A stretch of DNA of 64,000 nucleotides, taken from contig JBBHKE010001956.1 of NCBI GenBank assembly GCA_037447655.1, positions 329,257 through 393,256 of the forward strand, written 5' to 3'. Positions 34,168 through 45,667 of the stretch are shown here, in pieces (within the stretch, counting starts at the first letter, position 1; each line of letters begins with the position of its first letter). The translations under genes were made by a program, and so were the position numbers. Below the pieces are notes generated by a model. That model was not told the DNA's origin. It saw only the letters and a program-made list of their open reading frames with translations, and made no database searches. This DNA comes from Zygnema cylindricum. Taxonomy: Eukaryota; Streptophyta; Zygnematophyceae; Zygnematales; Zygnemataceae.

Positions 34168-35370
34168 CAGTACTGTAGCCAATAGCCAGTAAATGCAAAA
34201 GTAGGTACTAAAAAATAAAGTGCGGACATTCAAATAAAGCCTTGGCAGTTGCCACCAAATACAGACGGTTGCCGTCCAGGCTGAAGAATGACACGTGGCC
34301 GACCGTACAAAATAAACTGTACCTTTCCAGTCACACCCCCTGGTCTACATCTCAAACCGTACAATACTGTACTGTAGCGCCTTAGCGGCCAGCCGTACGG
34401 ACTCAAATTTGTTGACGGGGTTGGTTGGTCACCTCTCAAAAGTAAAAACTCAATAGGGTCCCCTGAAATCGTACACTTTCGTACGGATTCTTTTCGGGCT
34501 GCCCGTAGCAGTTTGGCGTGTCCAAAGTACAAAACGAAACGAAACGACAAAACAGAAAACAAAAAAACAGAGAAAAGACTTCCACGGACCGTGTTGAGTC
34601 TTCCTACTATCTTTTTTCCTATCTTTTTTTTTTTTTTTTTTGTTTTTCCTTTTTTTTTGTTTTTTCTTTTTTTTTGTTTTTTGTTTTTTTTTGTTTTTTT
34701 TTTTTTTTTTCTTTTTTCTTTTTTTTTGTATGTACATATTATTGATACCATTTTAGGTTATCTTTCACTCGTGAATCGCCATCCTTCACAGCGTTTTATT
34801 ATTATAAGATAATAAAAACGTTTTTATTAAGAGTTTAAACAAGAGATTTTGACAAAACTTTTTAATATATTTTCTTCTCAACAAGTCTACAGTGGCTGTA
34901 AAAACTAAGACGGGTACGTTTACTTTTTTTTTTTTTTTTTGTCGTTTCTGATGGTTCTCTGTCTTCCTCTCTCCCTCTCTCCCCCCCCCCCCTGTCTCCC
35001 TCCCTCTTTCTCTTTCTCCTCTCCCTCTCTCTCCTCTCTCTCTCTCTCCCTCCTCTCTCCGGTTTTGTTAACCGTCAGAATTGTAATTTTAGACATGGAA
35101 ACTTGATACATTAAAAATATAAACTTTTTTGTTAATTTGTAGAAATATTTTGAAAAGGTGATCCTCTTTTTTGTTCCTTTTTTTTTTTTTTTTTTTTTAG
35201 GGTTAGAATTCTCGTACACCTTTTTCTTTTTTCTTAGGGCTTGTCACTGGCTTTCTGCCTAAGGTTTTTAGGTCTTTTTATCGTTTTTTAGTGTTTTTTA
35301 GGTCTTTTTTTGGCGTTTTTAATCGCTTCGCAGAAAACTGTGCGTTTGTTTTTTTGATGTGCGATTAACA
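34168..35370. other. Spacer with poly-T and CT tracts
   Basis: Poly-T with scattered G at 34622-34728, a CT/C-run tract at 34960-35060 and poly-T at 35175-35200. No gene was recognised. Confidence 0.45.
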
Positions 35371-35590
35371 AAATTGCATTGTTTTTTTTTTTGCAGACAA
35401 AAGATTCTCCGATTCGCCGATTCTCTGACGCCTTCCATTCTCCGAGTTTTCGGATTCAGAAACTCTGCAGATTCTGCAATTCGGAGATTCTGCAGATTTT
35501 GAGATTCTGCAGATTCTGAGATTCTCCGATTCTGCGGATTTTTCTGCAATTTTGCGATTCTGCAAAAAAGCAAGTGCTCCGCAATTTTTT
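35371..35590. repeat. GATTCTGCAGATTCTG minisatellite
   Basis: Repeats of about 15 bp based on GATTCTGCAGATTTT and GATTCTCCGATT, introduced by a poly-T-TGCAG that looks like a splice acceptor. Many units carry TTCTGCAG. No family-like protein is encoded. Confidence 0.75.
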
Positions 35591-35739
35591 GCGTTTTTGC
35601 CGATTTAATCGAAGGGACGAGGCTGGAAGCAGGAGCAAAAGAAGGTACGAAAGCGCACAAATGGATATAATTTTCACTCGGTTCATGAAAAAAATAAAAC
35701 CACACAGTGAATGAAAGAAAAACATTCTATTTTTGACAA

Positions 35740-36110
35740 AAAACCACACTATTGAAGACAAAAAACGTCACTATTGAAGACGAATAATCAGCTGATGGAG
35801 CCATATTATTTTTTGACAAAAAACCAACGATGAATGACAAATGTCGCACGATTAATAGCAGAAAGCCACGGATATGAATGACCTAAAACCATACTGTTAA
35901 AAACATAAATTTACATCGTTAGCGACAAAAAACAATATTGTTAACAGCAAAAAACCACACTATCAATGTCAGAAACCACACTGCTAACGACAAAAAACCA
36001 CACTACTAACAACAAAAAACCACACTACTAACGACAAAAAATCCACGTTATTAATGACAAAAAACCACACTACTAACGACAAAAAACCACACAATTATTG
36101 AAAGTCAATC
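35740..36110. repeat. GACAAAAAACCACACTA minisatellite
   Basis: About 15 units of 18-22 bp based on AACGACAAAAAACCACACTA, most regular from 35930 to 36095. There are no spacers of unique sequence, so this is not a CRISPR array. Confidence 0.85.
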
Positions 36111-37250
36111 ACAAGCAAAAATAAAAATCAGAGCGATGAAAAAGAAAGCAGAGGGAAAAGTGAAAATACGTACGAAAGCAAATGGGAAATACAAGGGGAA
36201 AAAGTAAAAAACAAGAATAAATAAAAAAAAAAAACCAACAAGAAACAATTTTTATTGAAACATTTGTATTTATAACCAGTTTTCCACTCAACTTTTTTGT
36301 AGTATTGAATTTTTACAGCTTGTTAGGGTTTTTATATACATGGACTATAAATATTCAATTTTTTAGGTTAAAGTGTCATTTAATTGGATATAAAGTTGAA
36401 AAAAACTGAACTGCTGGAAATTTAAAAATATAAGTTGCAAAAAATATACCACAAAATGTACATTTTATACATAAAATTATAACTTTTCTTCTCTCTGTAC
36501 TCCTTTTTCCTTTTCTTTTTCCTTTTCATTTCCAGATCCATTTAATTTTTTTCATCATTAGGTTTTTCACTTTCGAAAATGGTCGTTATAATACCTTTTT
36601 TGTACATTATATATAAAAAAAAAAAACAACAACCAGATGAAAATTATTATTCTAATTATTATTTCAATTTGGTTTTGTTTCGACATTCATTCACTTCATT
36701 CACTTTTGCAAAAAATAAGTGCTAGACTTCCGTAGATTTTTTTTTTTTTTTCCTTTACTTTTCCATAACATGTTTTTCACTGTCGCAGTAGTATTCACAT
36801 CACAGAAAATATCACATTTTTTTGAAAAACTCTGAACTGTTTATTTTTATTAACATGTACAAAACCCACTCGACACTTTCTTTTTTTTTCTTAACTTTTC
36901 AATAACTTTTTCTTTTTCTGTTTTGCAGGGATATTCGCAATCTAACGAGAAATCGAGATCTATTCTTTTTTGATTTTTTTTTTTTTTTTTTAACTTAAAG
37001 TTACATAAATTTTCACATTCTAGGAGATATCTACGCCAATAAAAGTTGGAGGAAGAGCAAATCAAAATTAGGTGGTTAAAAAAACTGGAAAGGACAAAAA
37101 TATTAGTTGTCTCTGGAAATACAAAAAAGTAAAATACAGTAGGTGAATCACAAAAAAAAATAAAAAAAAATAAATAAAAAATGGGTGTGGGAGAAGGAAA
37201 CGGATATATTACTGTTGGGGAGCCCTCCTTTTCTGAATATCTCGGTAAAA
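36111..37250. other. AT-rich spacer
   Basis: No coding region was recognised. CTGTTTTGCAG at 36917-36927 looks like an acceptor, but the following sequence gives no recognisable peptide. Confidence 0.35.
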
Positions 37251-37254
37251 CTCC

Positions 37255-38690
37255 CTAACTCCCTTCCTTCTCCCTCCCTCCCTCCCTCTCTTCCCTCCCT
37301 CTCTTCCCTCCCTCCCTCCCCTTGCCCTGCTCCCTCCCTCCCCCTCACCCCCTCCTTCCCGCTCCCCCATCCCCTCCTTCTCTGCCCCTGCCCCGCTCCC
37401 TCCCTCTCCCTCCCGCCTCCCTCCTCTCCCCCCCTCCCTCCCTCTCCTTGGCCCACCTCCCTGTCCCTCCCTCCCTGCCCCTTCCTCCCTCCCCCTCCCC
37501 GACCTCCCTCCCTCCCCCCCCCTCCCTCCCCCCCTCCCTCCCTCTCCCTCCCCCCCCTCCCTCCCTCTCCCTCCCCCCCCCTCCCTCTCTCCCCCTCCCC
37601 CCCCCCCTTGGCCTCTCTCCCTCCCCCCCCTCCCTCCCTCCCTCCCTCTCCCCTCCCCCCCCTCCCTTCCCCTCCCCCCTCCCCCTCCCCCCCTCCCTCC
37701 CTCCCCCCTCCCCCTCCCCCCTCCCCCCTCCCTCCCTCCCCCCTCCCTCCCTCCCCCTCCCCCCCTCCCTCTCCCTCCCCCCCCCCTCCCTCCCTCTCCC
37801 TCCCCCCCCTCCTCCCTCTCCCTCCCCCCCTCCCCCCCCTCCCCCCCCCTCCCTCCCTCTCCCTCCCCCCCCTCCCCCCCCTCCCTCCCTCTCCCTCCCC
37901 CCCTCCCCCCCTCCCTCCCTCTCCCTCCCCCCCCTCCCTCCCTCTCCCTCCCCCCCCCTCCCTCTCTCTCCCTCCCCCCCTCCCTCTCTCTCCCTCCCCC
38001 CCTCCCTCCCTCCCCCCTCCCTCCCTCCCCCCTCTCTCCCTCCCCCCCCTCCCTCCCTCCCCCCTCCCTCCCTCCCCCCTCCCTCCCTCCCTCCTCCCTC
38101 CTCCCTCCTCCCTCCTCCCCTCCTCCCTCCTCCCTCCTCCCTCCTCCCTCCTCCCTCCTCCCTCCTCCCTCCTCCCTCCTCCCTCCTCCCTCCTCCCTCC
38201 TCCCTCCTCCCTCCTCCCTCCTCCCTCCTCCCTCCCTCCTCCCTCCTCCCTCCTCCCTCCCTCCTCCCTCCTCCCTCCTCCCTCCTCCCTCCTCCCTCCT
38301 CCCTCCTCCCTCCTCCCTCCTCCCTCCTCCCTCCTCCCTCCTCCCTCCTCCCTCCTCCCTCCTCCCTCCTCCCTCCTCCCTCCTCCCTCCTCCCTCCTCC
38401 CTCCTCCCTCCCTCCTCCCTCCTCCCTCCTCCCTCCTCCCTCCTCCCTCCTCCCTCCTCCCTCCTCCCTCCTCCCTCCTCCCTCCTCCCTCCTCCCTCCT
38501 CCCTCCTCCCTCCTCCCTCCTCCCTCCTCCCTCCTCCCTCCTCCCTCCTCCCTCCTCCCTCATCCCTCCTCCCTCCTCCCTCCTCCCTCCTCCCTCCTCC
38601 CTCCTCCCTCCTCCCTCCTCCCTCCTCCCTCCTCCCTCCTCCCTCCTCCCTCCTTCCTCTCTCCCCCCCTCCCTTCAGCCCCACCCCATT
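37255..38690. repeat. Pyrimidine tract, about 1.43 kb, with a CTCCCTC heptamer array
   Basis: 37255-38090 is irregular CCCTCC/CTCC sequence. 38090-38655 is a near-perfect tandem array of the 7-bp unit CTCCCTC (about 80 copies) with a few 3-base slips. The complementary strand has regular GGG runs. Frames of 460-520 codons on both strands are compositional. Confidence 0.92.
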
Positions 38691-40219
38691 TTGCCCATTT
38701 TTCCCATTAATTTTGCATGTTTTTTTTCTTTTTTTAGTTTTCAGTCTTTTTGGTGACTTTTTTTTACTACTTTCGAATCTTTATAAACCACTTTTATTGA
38801 TTTATTTGTTTTCTTCAAATTCATTTCGTTTTTTATTCTTTTTTTTTATTCTATTTTTTATTTTATTTTTTATTGTTTTTGGGAAGTTGTCTTTTTGAAA
38901 AAATCATACAATTTTGAAATTTAAAATTTTGAGATTAAAAAAATTGTCAGTTTTTGTCAATAACATACGGAAGTTTTTGGTTTTTTTTTTTTTAGAAACA
39001 AAAAGTTTAAAACAACTTGAAACGTAAGGAAAAATCAAAACACGGGAAACAAAAAAACAAAATGTATCAAAAAGAACGAAAATGTATAGAAAAACAAATC
39101 GAATTGGAAATAACGAATCATACGGAAAAAACAAACAGTATGAAAAAAAGGGAATGTACAAAATGTACAGAATGTGGAGAATGCAACAGAGATTTCGTTG
39201 GGTTTTTTTTTTTGTTTATCTTTTTTTTTGTTGCAGGTGTCTTTTGTCATTTCTTCGGTTTTTTTTTTTTTAAGGTTAAAACACCATACGGTTTCAAAAG
39301 ACAAGTTGACAAAACCTTTTACTTGAGATTGAATCTACAGACCGAAATAATGAAATATTTTGGAAAAAAATAAAATAAAATAATAATTAATAATTATTAT
39401 TATTATTATTATTTTTATTGGTGGAAAAGAAGTAGTTCGTATAGTAAATATAATTCTCGCCTTTTTTTTTCTTGTATTTCATCAGCTTTTTTTTGGTTCT
39501 TTTCTTTATTTTTCTTTGAAATTTTCTTGATATTTTTTCTTTCTTTCTTTCTTTTCTTTTTTGGTGTTGGGGGAGGGGGCGTTAGATGCAAATAATGATT
39601 CTGTTTCAAAGTCTGGGTAAGTGTGGTTTTACCCCTCCCCTCCCTCCCTCCCTTCCCTTCTTTTTCTCCTACTTATTTTTCTGGTAAAGGAGGGGCAATA
39701 GTTGTTCCTACTTTTTTTTATGTATGGTCATATGTTAATTTGTTAATTTATGTATCAATGTTTTAAAAAACCTAAAAAACCCTAAAAACTCCTAAAAAAA
39801 CCCTAGAGAACCCATATGTTATCTGGTAAATTTCATGTGTTCCATGGCTTCATATCATATGTTAATGTTTTGATGTATTGATGTATGAATGTTTTTGTAG
39901 TAATTTGCCAATGTGATTGTGTTTTCTTTTGTGTTCCTCATTTGACCTGTTGTTTTCTATTCCACGTTTGTCATCTCCATTCTTATTTTCCATTCTTATT
40001 TTTTGTTCTTATTTTCTATTCTTATCTTCCATTCTTATCTTCCATTTTTATTTCCCATTCTTATTTCCCATTCTTGTTTTCCCTGCTTATCTTCCATTCT
40101 TATCGTCCATTTTTATTTCCCATTCTTATCTTCCATTTTTTTCTGCTATTCTTATCTTCCATCCTTTTCTGCCATTCTTATCTTCCATTCTTATTTTATT
40201 TTCCTTTCCATTTTCCCAG
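38691..40219. other. T-rich spacer and CTTATTTTCCATT repeats before SSUH2
   Basis: Poly-T and AT-rich sequence extends to 39400. TAAAAAACCCTAAA-type words lie at 39765-39810. From 39975 to 40215 units of TTCCATTCTTATC repeat up to the acceptor at 40219. The missing 5' exon(s) of SSUH2 should lie here or further left but could not be identified. Confidence 0.45.
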
Positions 40220-43200
40220 TGTTCGAGCTTTACAAGAGGAGGAATTGCGGGAAGAACTTATCATTTATGTCGGAGACCGATGTTGTCGAGCCATGCGCCC
40301 GGCCCGGACTTGGAAATTTCGAGAAATAACCGAAAGTCAAGCTCTCGTGGGAAAATTAGAAACGTTTGTCGAAATTCGACGAATTCTTCGGCTTAGAGAA
40401 GTGCACAAAGGACAAAAATTGGACAAATCTTCGTTGTCTAATGGGGCGCCGGATATTTGGGATATTCCGGCGGAAAAAGAGGCTCCATCGACTTTCGAGA
40501 ATCGAGAAACGACGTTTAAAGTACCGAATACGGAGACGTTGGAGGATTGCGAAGGTAAAAATAAAATATAAAAATAGAGGGAGAGGGAGAGGGAGAGGGA
40601 GTTGGAGTACTCATTGCGAAGGTAAAAGCGAAATACAAAAACAGAGGGAGAGGGAGAGGGAGAGGGAGAGGGAGTCGGAGTTTTCATTGCGAAGGTAGAA
40701 GCAAAATACAAATACAAAGGGAGAGAGAGGGAGAGGGAATTGGAGAGGGAGCTGGAGTTTTGAAGGGGAGGGCTGTGATTTTAGAATTTTGATAGGGTTT
40801 TGATTGTTTTAGGTTTCGAATTGGATATTGTACGGTTTTGCTGTTGTTGTTTGAAATTATGTAAAATTCTGGAATTTCGGAATTGAATTTTCACGATTCG
40901 AATTTGATTTTTTTTTTTCGGACTTGAAATTTTACGACTTGAATGAATTTTTATTCGGATTTTTTTTTTTTCTTTTTTTCTCCAGAATGCGACGGAAGAG
41001 GAGGAGTTCCTTGTGGAGCTTGTTTGGGTGGGACTAAAGGGGGTATATGCAAGAAATGTGGAGGATTAGGGCAAGTCTTGGTTAATGGAGAACCTACCAG
41101 GTAATTAGTAAAACCCTGAAAACCCTAATATTTTTCTTCCCTTTTTTTCTGTATATACGATACATATATGTATGTATATATATGTATATATTTAGATGCA
41201 TATATGTATTTATGTCTATATGTACATAGTGATTTGCGGTGTAGTGTTGCTCATCGGGTGGTGAGTCACAGCCGATATGTCAACAACTAACGATTGATTA
41301 TCGACCCATTCAATTACCCATTCTATCGATTGTCGACCGATTCAATTACCAATATTATAGATTATCGAGATCTAGTTACCCATGTTATCGATTATCGACT
41401 GATCCAGTTACACATATTATCCATTATTGAGTGATTCGATTACCCATATTATTGATTATCGATCGATCTGGTTACCCGATATTATTGGCTGTTGATCAGC
41501 AATAAACTACTTCCCGTACCATTGCCAATAATCGATAACTATCGGCGATATAATTATCGGTACACTTGTACTATCGCACTGCGGTATACTAAGTAGCCAC
41601 AAAAGTAATATTTTTAAAGTAATAATTTTAAAAAACGTACCAAGAAAACGACTTCGAAGCCCCTCACCATCGGATTAACGTAAATAGAGACATCAGATTC
41701 ACAAAGAATATACCGAACTGCTCTGTACCGGCAAGGCAGTAACCGTACTTTGACTCACAAACTGTTTTGTAATTACATAGTAGATACCGTTCTCAGTTAC
41801 AAAACAGATACCGTTCTCAGTTACTGTTCAGTAGTAACAGAACAGTTTGCACAACATTTACTGTTGACTTTCTGTAGTTACAGAACAGTTTGAGAGATAG
41901 AGAGAAGGGGGAGGGGGAGGGGGAGGGAGGGAGAGAGGGAGAGAGAGGGAGGGGAGGGAGAGGGGAGGGAGGGAGGGAGAGAGGGAGGGAGAGGGAGAGG
42001 GAGAGGGAGAGAGGGAGAACAACAACAATTATACATTGCATATGGGTTTTGTAAGGTCCTATTATGTATTAAAAAAACAGTTATTATTGACCACTTTGAA
42101 CTTCTTTCTTTCCCTGAACATTTTGTAGAATCAGGAATATATGGCAGATGAAATATAATCTCCAAAATTTGCACTTTTAGGGTTTGTTTGGGTTTTTTGA
42201 GAAGTAAAAGTATATAAAAACTTCCCTAAATACTTGGTAATGTTGAGGAAGCTTTCAATGCTTTTGGATGAAAAAAAAAATATTTAACTATTTAACTATC
42301 TAAGTCTTTTAACTTTTTATTTATTCGAGTATTTACTTTTTAACTAGTGTCATATTTACTAGTGTTATATTCAACTATTCACCTAGTGTTATGTGCTCAC
42401 CACGGACTCCTCTCCCTCTCCCTCCCTGCCCCCCCTTTTCCAGGTGTGAGCTGTGTGAGGGGTCCGGCCAGAAGCTTTGTCCTGTCTGCAGCTCGGTGAA
42501 AGAGGTCCCTTGTTCCTTCTGTGGGGGGGAGGGAACGCTCCTCTCCCGAGAATATGTTGTAATCTCCTGGTGAGAACCGCCTCTGTTAAATTCTCCTGGA
42601 TTTGTTAAATTCGCCTGGATTTGTTAAACTCTCCTGGTTTTGTTGAATTCTCCTGGACAGCGAGTGACCCCATTTTTCTTAGTGGGGGAGAGGGGTGATT
42701 TTATCTTTTCCTGTCCTTTTTTTGTCCTTTTTTTGCACTTACATTCGCTTCTGGTCATCTCATGCTTTTCTCTTCTTCCCGCATCTTCTCCCAGTTTTGA
42801 CCACCAATTTTTCTCCCTCTCGATCTCCTTCTCCCTCACCCTCTCCACTCCCTCTCCCTTTCCCTCTCCCTCTCCCTCTCTGTCTCCCTCTCCCTCTCCC
42901 TCTCCTTCTCCCTCTCCCTCTCCCACTTCGAAGAATTTCTTTAATCTTCGTTTTCGAGGGTGCGTTTTCGGGCAGGATAAACATTGTTCCCAAAAAGTCA
43001 ACCATGAGGACCCTTTGACCATGATTCCTCCTCTCCCTCTCCCTCCTACATCTCCCTCTCTCTCCCTCTCCCTCCTACATCTCCCTCTCTCTCCCTCTCC
43101 CTCCTACATCTCCCTCTCTCTCCCTCTCCCTCCTACATCTCCCTCTCTCTCCCTCTACCTCTCCCTCTCACTCTGCCTCTCTTTCTCCCTCTCCCCCTCC

Positions 43201-43663
43201 TTCTCCCTCCCTCTCCCTCTCCCATTTTGAATAATTTCTCTTATCTTTTTGTGCGTTTTCGGGCAGGATTAACATTGTTTCTCAAAAAGTCAACCATGAG
43301 GACCCTTTGACCACGATTCCGGACGAGAAAATTTTTCGAATGCCTGGAAACGAAGTCCACAAAGGGGAAGATAATATTTTAAGTCCTTTTTACGACTCGG
43401 AGAGACCGGAAATACAAGATTTATCGACGGGATTATTTCAACATCGAGACAAAATAATGCCCTCGAATGCTCGAATCGTGAGAGAGAGACACGTCATTAA
43501 AGAGGTACCGATTATAAAATGTGTACTCGAGGAAAATGACCAATGTTTTTTGTTTTATTTGGTTGGGACGCGACGGTCGGTGTATCTCGAGAATTATCCG
43601 GGAAGGTGTTTACCGATATTTTGCGATTGTTGTAGTTGTTTTTTCGGGAATAAGTTTGTTTGA
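40220..43663 (+). CDS. SSUH2-like cysteine-rich (DnaJ-type zinc-ribbon) protein, 5' end missing
   Basis: Four exons were found: 40220-40554, 40986-41100, 42444-42569 and 43267-43663. Phases agree (2/1/2/2) and all introns are GT-AG, giving 323 aa without the start. The Ssu-2 homologue family is best known from animals, with a proposed chaperone-like role; the exact function is unclear. The first exon carries EEELREELIIYVGDRCC and later FKVPNTETLEDCEG, as in the family. Exons 2 and 3 hold the zinc-ribbon Cys pairs: ECDGRG, CGAC, CKKCGGLG, CELCEGSG, CPVC and CSFCGGEG. Exon 4 has ARIVRERHVIKEVP and then YLVGTRRSVYLENYP, the conserved C-terminal block, and ends CDCCSCFFGNKFV. An upstream exon ending in phase 2 is required. 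AATAAA follows at 43727. Exon edges are echoed in introns 1 and 3. Confidence 0.88.
40605..40755 (+). repeat. Echoes of the SSUH2 donor at 40555, in GA microsatellite
   Basis: The exon ends ATTGCGAAG then GTAAAA. The same junction recurs at 40613-40628 and 40686-40700 (ATTGCGAAGGTAAAA and ATTGCGAAGGTAGAA), each followed by AGAGGGAGAGGG repeats, with a period of about 70 bp. Both keep GT. Using them would read into TAA within 30 bases of the true junction. Confidence 0.88.
41225..41600. repeat. ATTATCGATCGATCNRGTTACCC repeats in SSUH2 intron 2
   Basis: Six or so units of about 50 bp built from ATTATCGAC, ATTCAATTACCCATATT and variants. The left side carries GCGGTGTAGTGTTG, which resembles MITE ends seen elsewhere in this window, so this may be a decayed element. 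Confidence 0.6.
41890..42020. repeat. GA tract in SSUH2 intron 2
   Basis: GGGAGAGAGGGA-type sequence. The same intron ends in a CT tract (42410-42440) before the acceptor, so the two could pair in the transcript. Confidence 0.7.
42575..42665 (+). repeat. Echoes of the SSUH2 exon 3 donor edge, about 20-bp period
   Basis: The exon ends AATCTCCTG before GTGAGA. Four copies of the edge follow: AATTCTCCTGGATTTGTTA, AATTCGCCTGGATTTGTTA, AACTCTCCTGGTTTTGTTG and AATTCTCCTGGACAG. None has a canonical GT directly after CTG. Confidence 0.8.
42930..43230 (+). repeat. Echo of the SSUH2 exon 4 acceptor plus CT repeats
   Basis: At 42950-43027 a near-identical copy of the acceptor and the first 50 bases of exon 4 (TTTTCGGGCAG then GATAAACATTGTT, AAAAAGTCAACCATGAGG) lies 293 bp upstream of the true site. 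AG is intact. The copy ends at CATGATTCC and passes into four units of a roughly 29-bp CT repeat containing CTCCTACATCTCC (43028-43145). Confidence 0.9.
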
Positions 43664-45660
43664 GTGAGGGAGGGAGAGAGAGTGAGGGAGAGAGAGAGAA
43701 AGGAGACCTCCATGTTCTTTATGTAAAATAAATTATAATAAGCACATTAGAAAGAAAAGGGGCATAAATGGGTACTTCTTTTTTTGCAAAGAGATTGAAT
43801 TGAAATAGATGAAACTCGACTTTTTTTCGTATGTCTATATTGAACCGTTTGACGTTGTCTTCGTCTATAACTATGGTAAACTGTCCTTTGCCCTCTCCCT
43901 CTCCCTCGCCCTCTAACTCTCCCTCTCCCTCTCCCACTCCTCCCCCTACCTCTCCCACTCCTCCCCCTCCCTCTCTCCCTTTCTTAGAGGAATATTCATA
44001 GCATCTTGGAGTGAATCTTAAACCTATTTTTAGAAACATTTGAAAGTCAATAATGGTCCATTTTTTTTTTTTTAGTGGTTCAAACGTCTTTTTTGAGTCG
44101 AATTCGTTTTGTTCACATTGCAATGTTGAACGAAAAATTAGCGGGGAAAAAAAAAATGGAATAAAAAATGGTGCACTTTTTGAATCTTTCTTTTCTATGG
44201 ATGTTTAACATTTGGATTGGATTTTTCACCTTGATTTCTATTATACTAAAACATCTTTGTATATTTTCTCAAGTAAACTTCTGTACGATCTAAGGAAAAA
44301 ACTTTTGAAAGAATAGGGATCTTTATATTAGTGACCAAAATTTATATATATAACTTTATGGGTGGTTGTGTGCATTAGGTTTAATATTACTACTCTTACA
44401 TTTCAACCATGTTCCTAAATCATACAATATTTTGTTGTCATAGTTTCCAACAAGGCTTTGAAAACTTATGTTTGATTAAAACTTTGTTAGTTTCACATAT
44501 CAAATCTCGTGTTGTTTGGTAACATGGTAGACCGTTTATTGTTATTAGTATGGAGGTATAATTATTGTGCGTTTTACATTAGTGCTATGTCAAGTTGGAA
44601 TCTTAGAGTCTTGTGGGATGGAATATTGTTTCAAAATTTGAGACGTTGGTCGGGGCTCGGAACATAATAGAGGAATGGAAACGGAGGCATGGAAAGGAGC
44701 TTTTGGGTTCGGATCGTAGTGGCGATGCCGGACATACATCGTGGCTATACGGTCCATAAACTCTATGAAGAAACTAAGGAAAGTGAGGAAATGTAACTAG
44801 TTTACTGAGTAGTTTTTCATGTATGAAAACGTGGCTGGAAAGCGTTAGGTCGGCGAAATAATAGGGACCGCAACAACGTGGCATATTACCAATTAATGAT
44901 GGAAAGTTCGCTTTTAATGTAAACAAAACACTATGTACAAAAGTAAACAATATTATTAACGCTATTTGGGGTTTAGGGAACCAAAGCTGACGAAATGGCA
45001 ACGCTAATCAACACACATAAACACTAATTCGGATATACATTCCCATCATGGTAGCTGTTATAGCATTTGTTAACATAGTCTGACATTTTAATATGTCAAA
45101 ACACGTTAGCATGCTTTTCTCCCATCTAATTTGATGAATCGTATCTTAGTACGCTTTCCAGTGTTTTTCTAACACTTTTTCTACTATTTATAACAAATGA
45201 ATAGGAAGTTACGAGCAGTTTCCGAACGGAATGACATATTTCGTTCACTAAATTGTTTAAATACCTCGCGATTCAAGAGTCATTGACACTACTTAAAAAG
45301 ATGAATATTTTCTTACCAAAAAGACAGTGAGAACCATCAAAGTACAAAACATGATTGTAACTAAAAACTTTTGATGACCCTCTAAAGGTGAAAGACCAAA
45401 ATCCCGAAGAACTAAACGCACAACAAGTGTTAAACAACAATTAGAGCCTAAAAGGGGAAGCAAGTGCAATAGAATGAAAAACAAAATCCAAACCGTACGA
45501 ACACTAAAAACTACCCTATACACTTATTGCAAAGAGAAAGGGGGCCGTTGGCCCAAAGCCTTAGACTACGCCACACTAAAAGTCAAAACTACAAACTTCG
45601 TCTGTATGCGTCGAGTGACGAACTTAAGCCGTAAATCTATTAGCAAAAAGGAAAAAATAG
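43664..45660. other. Intergenic DNA downstream of SSUH2
   Basis: GA-rich sequence to 43705 and a CCCTCTCCCAC tract at 43890-43975, then AT-rich sequence. Minus-strand frames at 44774-45001 and 45293-45523 are hydrophobic but match no family I recognise. Confidence 0.4.
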
Positions 45661-45667
45661 TATTATT

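Noticed and set aside
35385-35700. Possible exon after poly-T-TGCAG
   Set aside because: The sequence is a 15-bp minisatellite and translates to low-complexity peptide in all frames.
35740-36110. Regular repeats resembling a CRISPR array
   Set aside because: Units are contiguous, AT-rich and without unique spacers, in a eukaryotic context with no cas genes.
37148-38756. Open frames of 460-523 codons on both strands
   Set aside because: They are produced by CT/GA low-complexity repeats with no stop codons; the encoded Ser/Pro/Leu or Gly/Arg/Glu repeats occur in several overlapping frames at once.
45293-45523. Hydrophobic 76-codon minus-strand frame
   Set aside because: It looks membrane-like but matches no family I know and has no splice or neighbour support.
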